A stretch of DNA of 64,000 nt from an uncultured Bacteroidales bacterium (GTDB lineage Bacteria > Bacteroidota > Bacteroidia > Bacteroidales > F082), in contig CAMHJX010000002.1 of assembly GCA_946185535.1 (NCBI GenBank), forward strand, positions 1-64,000. Direction: 5' to 3'. Below are positions 57,679-64,000 of this stretch, piece after piece (the first letter of the stretch is position 1; each line of letters opens with the position of its first letter). The notes below the pieces were generated by a model. That model saw nothing but the letters and a program-made list of their open reading frames with translations, was not told the DNA's origin and searched no databases. Position numbers and translations under genes: made by a program.

Positions 57679-57753
57679 CATCAGCTCTCAGCCGTCAGCT
57701 TTCAGCAATAGTGCTGTCAAGCTGATGGCTTACGGCTGATAGCATAAAGCTGA
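57679..57753. repeat. REP-like palindromic element (TCAGC/GCTGA family)
   Basis: Repeated TCAGC units on the left (CATCAGCTCTCAGCCGTCAGC) face GCTGA units on the right (AAGCTGATGGCTTACGGCTG, then ATAGC and AAGCTGA), forming an imperfect hairpin just before the ATG at 57758. Related to 9945-10006. Confidence 0.7.
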
Positions 57754-57757
57754 AAAA

Positions 57758-59710
57758 ATGAAACTCTCAGTCGTCATCGTCAACTACAACGTCGAGTATT
57801 TCCTCGAACAATGCCTTTACTCGGTGCGCCGCGCCATGCAGGGCATCGAGGGGGAGGTGTTTGTCGTTGACAACAACTCCGTTGACGGCTCGTTGAAGAT
57901 GCTGGCGCAGAAGTTTCCCGAGGTGAAGGTCATCGCCAACAAGGACAATGTCGGTTTTGCAAAGGCAAACAATCAGGCAATTAGGATTTCGACAGGCGAG
58001 TATGTGCTGCTCCTCAATCCCGACACGGTGGTGGAGGATGATACCTTCTCGAAATGTATCGCCTTCATGGACAGCCATCCTGATGCAGGCGGTCTTGGCG
58101 TGAAGATGGTGGATGGTAAGGGACAGTTCCTGCCAGAATCGAAGCGCGGTTTGCCTACGGCGAAGACGGCGTTCTACAAGATGTTCGGTCTGACCAAACT
58201 CTTCCCGCACAGCAAACGCTTTGCCCGTTATTACATGGGTCATCTTTCCAACGATGAGACCAACGAGGTCGAGATTTTAGCAGGTGCCTTCATGCTGATG
58301 CGAAAGGAAACTTTGGACAAGGTTGGCCTGCTCGATGAGACATTTTTCATGTACGGCGAGGACATCGACCTGTCGTACCGCATTACTCAAGGCGGTTACA
58401 AGAATTACTATTTCCCCGAGACGCGCATTATCCATTATAAGGGCGAGAGCACCAAGAAGACCAGCGTCAATTATGTGTTTGTCTTCTACCGCGCCATGGA
58501 GATTTTCGCCAAGAAGCATTTTGGCAACTCCTGGGCCAAGTCGTTCTCTTTCCTTATTAATGTGGCCATCTACATCAAAGCTTTCTTCGCTCTAGTGTCG
58601 CAATTTTTCCACAAGGCGGCCATACCGTTCCTCGATGCGGTGTTGGGTTATGGTGGCTTGGCGTCCATCAGTTATTTCTGGGGTCACAGCACCATTTATG
58701 GCGGTGCAGGAACCTATCCTACAGTACTGTTTGCGGTCGTTTTGCCCATCTATATCTTGATTTGGCTACTATCGACTTATTTTGCTGGAGGTTACGACAA
58801 ACCCTATAACATTGGGAAGGCCGTTTTAGGCGTGGCATTCGGTAGTGCAGTCATTTTGGTACTGTATGCCTTGTTGCCCTTGAGTCTGCGTTTCTCCAGG
58901 GCATTGATACTCTTCGGAATGTTGTGGCTGGCCTTGGAGATGAGCCTCACGCGATTCATAGGCATCTTGTTGGGCAACGAGAACTTCCAGTCGAAGAGGA
59001 CGGAGAAGAAGCGCTTCCTTGTCATCGGTAGTCCAGAGGAGACGCAACGTGTCAACTCCATTTTGGAGAGCACATCCATCAAACCGGATTTCATCGGTTT
59101 GGTGAGTTCGGAAACACAGGGTGAGGCTCCTGAAGGCTTCATCGGCAACCTCTCGCAGGTGCCCGACATCATTGAGATTTACAAGATTACAGAGGTTATC
59201 TTCTGCTCCAAGGATGTGCCGCATCAGGTCATCATCGACAAGATGGTGGACTGGCACGCCACCAATGTGGATTACAAGATTGCCCCTGAGGATAGCCTCT
59301 CTATCATTGGCAGTAATAGTATCAACACTCGGGGAGACCTTTATACCGTCGACATAAAGGCGATTGATACCGTGGCCAACCGCCGCAACAAACGCCTGTT
59401 CGATGTGGTGATGAGTGTATTTAGTATGCTTTTCTGGCTTCCTTTGGCTTTGGTCGTCAAAAAGCCTGTGAGGTTCTTGAAGGATGCCATTTTGGTTTTG
59501 TTAGGTCGTCGCACTTGGGTGGGCTACTGTTCGCCTGCCGATGAGACACAGAAGCTGCCTAAGATTCGAAAGGGCGTCTACAATCCCGCTTCATTTATGG
59601 AAAAGGACGTCGAAACCGATGTCCTCAATCAGATGAATCTGCTTTATGCCCGCGACTATACCGTTTGGAAAGATGCCGAGATTTTCTTCAGGTCGGTTAC
59701 GGTAAAATAG
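57758..59710 (+). CDS. Fused glycosyltransferase family 2 / sugar-transferase-like protein
   Basis: 650 residues. About 1-270: GT2 domain (VVIVNYNVEYFLEQCL, VVDNNSVDGSL, LLLNPDTVVEDD, GAFMLMRKETLDKVGLLDE, GEDIDLSYR), typical of rhamnosyl-type transferases. About 270-420: several membrane helices. About 420-530: Rossmann-like part (RFLVIGSPEETQRVNSIL, GFIGNLSQVPDIIEIYKITEVIFC), as in the N-terminal region of WcaJ-type polyprenyl sugar transferases. The end (RRNKRLFDVVMSVFSMLFWLP) starts like a bacterial sugar-transferase domain but is short and seems truncated. Inner membrane, polysaccharide or glycan synthesis. Confidence 0.85.
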   Translation: MKLSVVIVNYNVEYFLEQCLYSVRRAMQGIEGEVFVVDNNSVDGSLKMLAQKFPEVKVIANKDNVGFAKANNQAIRISTGEYVLLLNPDTVVEDDTFSKCIAFMDSHPDAGGLGVKMVDGKGQFLPESKRGLPTAKTAFYKMFGLTKLFPHSKRFARYYMGHLSNDETNEVEILAGAFMLMRKETLDKVGLLDETFFMYGEDIDLSYRITQGGYKNYYFPETRIIHYKGESTKKTSVNYVFVFYRAMEIFAKKHFGNSWAKSFSFLINVAIYIKAFFALVSQFFHKAAIPFLDAVLGYGGLASISYFWGHSTIYGGAGTYPTVLFAVVLPIYILIWLLSTYFAGGYDKPYNIGKAVLGVAFGSAVILVLYALLPLSLRFSRALILFGMLWLALEMSLTRFIGILLGNENFQSKRTEKKRFLVIGSPEETQRVNSILESTSIKPDFIGLVSSETQGEAPEGFIGNLSQVPDIIEIYKITEVIFCSKDVPHQVIIDKMVDWHATNVDYKIAPEDSLSIIGSNSINTRGDLYTVDIKAIDTVANRRNKRLFDVVMSVFSMLFWLPLALVVKKPVRFLKDAILVLLGRRTWVGYCSPADETQKLPKIRKGVYNPASFMEKDVETDVLNQMNLLYARDYTVWKDAEIFFRSVTVK

Positions 59711-59716
59711 TATAGC

Positions 59717-60031
59717 CTAGTAAATAGTTTTAGCTGGGAAGATTTTGTCTACAATGACAAAATCACCATCAATGTGGAAAACGACAGTCCATTTGCGGTT
59801 TATAATGGTTAGTGTTTTTGCTTTTGGATGGATGGTCTTTGCCATTTTGAAACGACTATATTGATAAGCATCTGCTGAATAGGATAAAGCAGCCAATTGG
59901 CCTAATATCCTATTGACATATTTATGCCCGCTATCAGGCCGATAAATGGAGGCAATGTATTGTGCCATTGCCTCCAATTCTGTCAAAACTGCGTAACTAA
60001 TTATTACTTGGTAAGTGCGCATAGCAGTCAT
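59717..60031 (-). CDS. RelE/ParE-family toxin-like protein
   Basis: 104 residues from ATG 60031 (ATG 60022 and TTG 60034 are alternatives). Pattern of RelE/ParE toxins: YQVIISYAVLTELEAMAQYIA, then a helix-strand end TIINRKWTVVFHIDGDFVIVDKIFP. Overlaps the small upstream gene by ~35 bp in the antitoxin-toxin order. Confidence 0.75.
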   Translation of the reverse strand: MTAMRTYQVIISYAVLTELEAMAQYIASIYRPDSGHKYVNRILGQLAALSYSADAYQYSRFKMAKTIHPKAKTLTIINRKWTVVFHIDGDFVIVDKIFPAKTIY

Positions 60032-60200
60032 CAAGTTTTTGATGAAAGAGTTCTCCGAAATGCTCCAATGTCATATATCCTTCAGGAACTCCTTGAGTGG
60101 AGCATTTTGGTATGGGTGTCGTTTGTGTCACGCTTCCATAGGCTAACTGTGGCTCTGAAGCAATTGAAGAAGGTTTTTCTTCGTCATTGTATGGTTTCAT
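59997..60200 (-). CDS. Probable antitoxin of the RelE/ParE pair
   Basis: 67 residues. Pro/Ser/Thr-rich N-terminus and a helical end (EGYMTLEHFGELFHQKLDDCYA), as in many Bacteroidales antitoxins whose MTLEHF-type segment binds the toxin. No clear DNA-binding domain. Precedes and overlaps the toxin gene. Confidence 0.65.
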   Translation of the reverse strand: MKPYNDEEKPSSIASEPQLAYGSVTQTTPIPKCSTQGVPEGYMTLEHFGELFHQKLDDCYAHLPSNN

Positions 60201-60233
60201 CTCAAATAGTATTTGACTGCAAAGATAATCTAA

Positions 60234-61658
60234 TTATTTTGCGTGGCGATACCCTTGAACTTTATTCCAATCTCCGCGAGTAAAGTCTGGCATCTGAACG
60301 GGCATACCACCATTGGCGATGGAGGCTGCCGTCAGTTCGCCGAGGCACGACCATTCGGCGGCATCGTAAACGTCTTGGTCGAGCGGCAAACCATTATGTA
60401 GGCAATAGATGAGGCGGTAGTCCATGACGAAGTCCATGCCGCCGTGACCACCCACTTCCTTGGCTTTTTCCTCGATTTCGACCGCGATGGGATGGAGGTA
60501 TTCCTTCATGATTTTGTCGCGCACCTCGGCGGGGACGAAAGCGTGTGGGTTAAGGTGCTGGCCTTCGGGGAGGAAACCGGCGGGAAGCTTTTCCTCAAGC
60601 AAAGTGAAGCCTTCCGTGGGGTATTTGTTGGCAAAGCCTTCCGTGCCCGTGAGTTGATATAAACGGTTGTAAGGCCTGTAAGTGTAAACGTCATGCTCGA
60701 TAAGCATAGTCTTGCCTTTCTCGGTCTGAATCATCGTGGTGGTCATGTCGCCGTTGGCGAAGTCATCCACATTCATCATCTCCTTGGCGATTTTCTTGCC
60801 GTTGTAGGAAGGCGTGCCCATCGAGACCAAAGTCTTCATGCGGTCGCCACGGTGAATGTTGAAGGCTTGGCAGAGAGGTCCTAAGCCGTGGGTGGGATAG
60901 ACGTCGCCTGAATGGTTTTGGTTGAACTCCAAGCGCCAGTTTTCATAATACTCGTGCCAGAAAGGCTCAAGGTTGTGAATGTAGGCACCCTCGCCATGGA
61001 TGAGTTCGCCGAACAAGCCTTGTTGAGCCATGTTGAGGGCGGTCAGTTCGAAGAAGTCGTAGCAGCAGTTCTCGAGCATCATGCAGTGGCGTTGGGTTTG
61101 CTCGGCCACATCGACCAACTGCCAGCATTCTTCGAGTGAGGTAGCGGCAGGCACTTCCACAGCCACATGCTTACCCTGCCGCATGGATTCCACGGCCATG
61201 GGGACATGGGTCTTCCAGTCGGTGCAGATGTAAACGAGGTCGATGTCATCGCGGGCAACGAGTTCTTTCCATCCTTCACGACCCGTGTAAGCGGCGGCGC
61301 GAGGAAGGCCTTTCTTTTCAAGGATGTTGGTTTGTACAGCTTCCACGCGGTCAGGCTCAATGTCGCACAAGGCAACGACAGTCACACCGTCGATGTAAGT
61401 CATGCGGTCGACGGCATCTGGACCGCGCATGCCGAGGCCGATGAAGCCGATACGAACATTCTCGATGGGGTCGACGGTGAATTGCAGGACACTCTTCTGT
61501 CCCTCGATGCGTTGTGGCTCATCGAAAACGATGGTGTTGTCGACGATGCGGTAGTTGCCCTTGCGGACTTCAGTTTCGGTAGTTTTCTTTTCGCCACAGG
61601 CTGTGACCATGGCCATTAGGATGAGGCCTAGGATGAGTTTTAGGATGTTGTTTTTCAT
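60234..61658 (-). CDS. GH109-like glycosidase (Gfo/Idh/MocA fold), probable alpha-N-acetylgalactosaminidase
   Basis: 474 residues. Lipoprotein signal (LILMAMVTAC). Rossmann NAD-binding motif GFIGLGMRGPDAV near residue 70, then EVPAATSLEECW, MLENCCYDFFELTALNM and GHGGMDFVMDYRLIYC, motifs of glycoside hydrolase family 109, which uses NAD to cleave alpha-GalNAc, for example from mucin or blood-group A antigens. Some members have other activities. Next to a hexosamine-kinase-like gene on the opposite strand, which fits use of the freed sugar. Confidence 0.88.
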   Translation of the reverse strand: MKNNILKLILGLILMAMVTACGEKKTTETEVRKGNYRIVDNTIVFDEPQRIEGQKSVLQFTVDPIENVRIGFIGLGMRGPDAVDRMTYIDGVTVVALCDIEPDRVEAVQTNILEKKGLPRAAAYTGREGWKELVARDDIDLVYICTDWKTHVPMAVESMRQGKHVAVEVPAATSLEECWQLVDVAEQTQRHCMMLENCCYDFFELTALNMAQQGLFGELIHGEGAYIHNLEPFWHEYYENWRLEFNQNHSGDVYPTHGLGPLCQAFNIHRGDRMKTLVSMGTPSYNGKKIAKEMMNVDDFANGDMTTTMIQTEKGKTMLIEHDVYTYRPYNRLYQLTGTEGFANKYPTEGFTLLEEKLPAGFLPEGQHLNPHAFVPAEVRDKIMKEYLHPIAVEIEEKAKEVGGHGGMDFVMDYRLIYCLHNGLPLDQDVYDAAEWSCLGELTAASIANGGMPVQMPDFTRGDWNKVQGYRHAK

Positions 61659-61688
61659 TAGATTATGTATTTGTAGTTGTTGTCTTTA

Positions 61689-61818
61689 GATTCCCCAATT
61701 GGGAATGGAGCTTGTTAGTTTTGTAAACTGCGGCGGAATCAGCCACTTACCGACTCAATGCATTTCAAACCGCCGCATATAGACTTTTTGACCTAACTCC
61801 ATTCCCTGAAAGGGAATC
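61689..61818. repeat. Palindromic ~130-bp element, copy C
   Basis: Left end GATTCCCCAATTGGGAATGGA region (61689-61709), inner GCGGCGG (61730-61736) and CCGCCGC (61770-61776), right end TCCATTCCC TGAAA GGGAATC (61798-61818). Lies between the divergent GH109 and kinase genes. Confidence 0.85.
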
Positions 61819-61883
61819 TTTTTCTTTGCAAAATTAGGAAATATAAGTTCAAAATTTCTATCTTCGCAAAAAAATTCCACATT

Positions 61884-62960
61884 ATGAACGAACTCTTCAC
61901 TATAGCGGGCCACTTCGTTGATCCGAAAACTATCGACAACATTGAGCCTTTGGGCAATGGACTTATCAACGATACTTATAAGATTATGGTTGCAGGACAG
62001 CCGAAATACGTGCTGCAACGCATCAATAACGCTGTCTTTACCGATGTCGATATGCTGCAAAACAACATTGAAGCCGTGACCAATCATATTCGGAAAAAGT
62101 ATGAAAGTCAAGGCGTTGCAGACATCAATCGCAGGGTCTTGCACTTTTTGAAAGCCGATACTGGCAAGACCTACATCGTTGAAGATGAAAAATATTGGCG
62201 TGTGATGGACTTCATTGCCGACAGCTACACCTACGAAGCCGTCACGCCTGAATACGCCTATTATGCAGGTCGTTCCTTTGGCGATTTCGAGTCCTTGCTG
62301 ACGGATTTGGAGACGCCGATAGGGGAGATTATCCCTGATTTCCATAATATCGAATTCCGCTTGAAGCAGATGGAAGGTGCCATTGCCGAAGACCGTGTGG
62401 GGCAAATGCGTGAGGTGGAAGTGCAGAAGTTCGTGAAAAAAATCAGAGAGGCAGCTGATAGGATGTGTCTTGGCGAAAGGCTTTATCGAGAGGGGAAGTT
62501 GCCGAAGCGCATCTGTCACTGCGATACGAAGGTGAACAACATGCTTTTTGACAAAGAAGGTAACGTGCTCTGCATCATTGATTTGGATACCATTATGCCG
62601 AGTTTTGTCTTCTCCGACTTTGGCGATTTTTTGCGTTCTGCTGCCAACACGGGTGCTGAGGACGACCCTGATTTAGACAACATCCATTTCAACATGGAGA
62701 TCTTTAAGGCTTTTGCAAAAGGTTATCTGGAAGGCACGAAATCCTTCCTGTTGCCGATAGAGAAGGAGAACTTGCCCTACGCTGCCACATTGTTCCCCTA
62801 TATGCAGGCCGTTCGTTTCTTGACGGATTACATCAATGGCAATACCTATTATAAGATAAAATATCCTACCCACAATCTGGTGCGTACACGAGCACAGTGG
62901 AAATTGTTTGAGGAAGCGGAGGCGCACCTGGATGAAATGAAACAGATATTGGCGTTGTAG
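61884..62960 (+). CDS. N-acetylhexosamine-1-kinase-like phosphotransferase
   Basis: 358 residues, APH/choline-kinase fold. PLGNGLINDTYKI (nucleotide loop), YVLQRINNAVF (Lys), catalytic HCDTKVNNMLFD (Brenner motif) and metal site IIDLDTIMPSF. Resembles NahK, which phosphorylates GalNAc/GlcNAc at C1 in mucin-sugar salvage. A near-consensus -7 element TATCTTCG lies at 61859-61866. Divergent from the GH109 gene; together they suggest a host-glycan GalNAc route. Confidence 0.85.
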   Translation: MNELFTIAGHFVDPKTIDNIEPLGNGLINDTYKIMVAGQPKYVLQRINNAVFTDVDMLQNNIEAVTNHIRKKYESQGVADINRRVLHFLKADTGKTYIVEDEKYWRVMDFIADSYTYEAVTPEYAYYAGRSFGDFESLLTDLETPIGEIIPDFHNIEFRLKQMEGAIAEDRVGQMREVEVQKFVKKIREAADRMCLGERLYREGKLPKRICHCDTKVNNMLFDKEGNVLCIIDLDTIMPSFVFSDFGDFLRSAANTGAEDDPDLDNIHFNMEIFKAFAKGYLEGTKSFLLPIEKENLPYAATLFPYMQAVRFLTDYINGNTYYKIKYPTHNLVRTRAQWKLFEEAEAHLDEMKQILAL

Positions 62961-63029
62961 AGACGCGATTTATCGCGTCTTTGATGACACAATATATGCA
63001 TTTTTCGAGACGCGATAAATCGGCGTCTC
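62961..63029. repeat. Pair of GAGACGCGAT palindromes
   Basis: AGACGCGAT-TT-ATCGCGTCT (62961-62980) and GAGACGCGATAAATCGGCGTCTC (63007-63029). Such GAGACGCGATTTATCGCGTCTC palindromes are widespread dispersed repeats. Located between convergent genes, so they may also help end transcription. Confidence 0.8.
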
Positions 63030-63286
63030 TACAAGATTAATGGTATTTGTCGTGCACGTATCTTTTTGGATTGGTGAAGATCCATTTTGTTGATTTCATC
63101 TAATCTTTTTTGGTCAAGCACACCATTATCCCATAGTTCGTCCAAACGTTCATCCATTTTTTGGGAATAGTAATGGAAAAGAAGATTTTTCAATTCGATG
63201 AGTTCTTTTTCTGTCTTCATGTATTGAAACATTTTAAGCAGATGTATCTGAGTGGGTGTGAAAACTGTAGTTCGCAGTTCTGCCAT
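63029..63286 (-). CDS. Small conserved hypothetical protein
   Basis: 85 residues, helical and charged: TPTQIHLLKMFQYMKTEKELIELKNLLFHYYSQKMDERLDELWDNG. Small proteins of this pattern recur in Bacteroidales, sometimes beside toxin genes as antitoxin-like partners, but no toxin gene adjoins it here. Preceded by a -7 element at 63312-63319. Confidence 0.65.
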   Translation of the reverse strand: MAELRTTVFTPTQIHLLKMFQYMKTEKELIELKNLLFHYYSQKMDERLDELWDNGVLDQKRLDEINKMDLHQSKKIRARQIPLIL

Positions 63287-63311
63287 GGTTTTTCCTTGTT
63301 TGATTTTGCTG

Positions 63312-63319
63312 CAAAGTTA
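63312..63319 (-). promoter_or_regulatory. -7 element of the small hypothetical gene
   Basis: TAACTTTG on the minus strand, exact TAnnTTTG match, 26 bp before ATG 63286. Confidence 0.55.
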
Positions 63320-63340
63320 CATACTTTTTCCGGAAAAGAC

Positions 63341-63348
63341 TATATTTG
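63341..63348 (+). promoter_or_regulatory. -7 element of the nuclease-family gene
   Basis: TATATTTG, exact match, 24 bp before ATG 63372; back to back with the minus-strand element at 63312. Confidence 0.6.
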
Positions 63349-63371
63349 CACTCAAAATAACGCTTGATTCG

Positions 63372-64000
63372 ATGAAAAAGTCCTTGGCTTGGCTCTGTTT
63401 TGTGTGTTTTGTGATTGCAAATACTGCTTTTGCCCAAAACGAGCCCGTACGCGTCGCCTTCTGGAACATGGAGAACTTCTTCGACCCTTTTGTGGACAGC
63501 ACCAAGACCTACAACGCTTTCACCGAGGACGGCATGCAGCATTGGACAAAGACCCGCTTTTACCGCAAGCGTAACAATATGTACAAAGCCATCTTGGCCA
63601 TGTCGGAGAACCGTCCCTTGGGCATCTTAGGCATGTGTGAGGTAGAAAACGAGTATGTGCTGAGCGCCCTTTTTGAACAGACACCTTTGAAGAAGCACAA
63701 CTACCGCTGGGTGCTTTATGAAGGCCCCGACAAACGCGGCATCGATCCCGCCATTGTGTATTCCCTTGACCATTTCCAATTGGTTGAGAGCGCCGTGTTT
63801 CCGTATTATAACCCAGAGGATACGTCGTATCATTCGAGAGATATTTTGTATGCGAAGTTTATCGGTAAGGACGGCCCTTCGACAGGCTCAGGGACCTCAA
63901 CTGTTGCAGACACCATTCACGTCTTTGTCAACCATTGGCCTTCAAGATACAGCGGCGAGTTGGAAACGGTAGGTTCACGATCATGTTCGGCGGCGATTTT
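63372..64000 (+). CDS. Endonuclease/exonuclease/phosphatase-family exported protein (partial)
   Basis: Open to the window end, at least 209 residues. Signal peptide 1-22 (LCFVCFVIANTAFAQ). EEP-fold start: RVAFWNMENFFDPF, then ILGMCEVENEYVL (catalytic Glu), DPAIVYSLDHF, FVNHWPSRYSGE (His/Asn site). Exported DNase-I-type hydrolase of the Bacteroidales. The stretch GPSTGSGT near residue 168 is encoded exactly by a dispersed repeat (63873-63896) inserted in frame, just before the conserved strand with the NHWPSR motif. Confidence 0.85.
   Translation, partial: MKKSLAWLCFVCFVIANTAFAQNEPVRVAFWNMENFFDPFVDSTKTYNAFTEDGMQHWTKTRFYRKRNNMYKAILAMSENRPLGILGMCEVENEYVLSALFEQTPLKKHNYRWVLYEGPDKRGIDPAIVYSLDHFQLVESAVFPYYNPEDTSYHSRDILYAKFIGKDGPSTGSGTSTVADTIHVFVNHWPSRYSGELETVGSRSCSAAI
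63873..63896. repeat. Dispersed short repeat inside a coding sequence
   Basis: GGCCCTTCGACAGGCTCAGG plus GACC: inverted relative of the element at 2691-2728. It encodes Gly-Pro-Ser-Thr-Gly-Ser-Gly-Thr in frame in the nuclease-family gene. Confidence 0.75.

Overview
The window looks like a chromosomal segment of a member of the Bacteroidota, most likely order Bacteroidales. Reasons: many genes are preceded by the Bacteroidota -7 promoter element TAnnTTTG (sometimes with TTG about 20 bp upstream) rather than by a strong Shine-Dalgarno sequence; two secreted proteins end in type IX secretion (T9SS) sorting domains; transketolase is split into two subunits; and the housekeeping genes (S16 with an acidic tail, DnaE, AroE, RlmD, GH109) read as Bacteroidales versions. 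T9SS signals argue against Bacteroides itself. No tRNA, rRNA or CRISPR array was seen.

Layout. 1-27 kb is mostly housekeeping: a degenerate low-molecular-weight phosphatase, a hemerythrin/LuxR-type regulator pair, rpsP, an EamA transporter, a T9SS protein, a dnaE with an N-terminal exonuclease domain, thioredoxin, a DUF58 protein, and a 2007-residue T9SS surface protein. Then comes an operon of two tandem lipoproteins plus a radical SAM/SPASM enzyme, two small exported proteins and shikimate kinase, followed by rlmD, aroE, a COG2426 membrane protein, a TPR protein and a TPM-domain protein. 54-64 kb is again ordinary metabolism: split transketolase, alkaline phosphatase, a fused glycosyltransferase, a RelE/ParE toxin pair, a GH109-like glycosidase next to an N-acetylhexosamine-kinase-like gene, and a nuclease-family gene cut by the window edge.

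The unusual part is 27.3-51.3 kb. It holds (i) a four-gene operon: sigma-like protein, membrane-anchored GrpE-like protein, divergent Hsp70, protein with a degenerate J-domain-like N-terminus; (ii) a ten-gene, tightly packed, AT-rich operon closed by a terminator: ECF-like sigma factor, anti-sigma-like/C39-peptidase fusion, dynamin-like GTPase, NBD-only Hsp70, three small GTPases with a YRGG/FKGG switch motif, an unknown protein, a second dynamin-like GTPase, and a protein with a GrpE-like C-terminus; (iii) WG-repeat membrane proteins flanking a pseudokinase-AAA+ ATPase. Non-coding repeats tie the parts together: a 115-140 bp element precedes both sigma-like genes, and a promoter plus ~200-nt leader with an inverted repeat precedes both the first operon and the AAA+ gene. 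My inference is one co-regulated chaperone/GTPase system, possibly for envelope or membrane remodelling or for defence; its function is not evident from the sequence.

Three copies of a ~130 bp element with nested palindromic ends (55.2, 56.3, 61.7 kb), two REP-like hairpins, and a short repeat that also occurs inside a coding sequence show active small-repeat families. All functions are by reading motifs; no database search was run.
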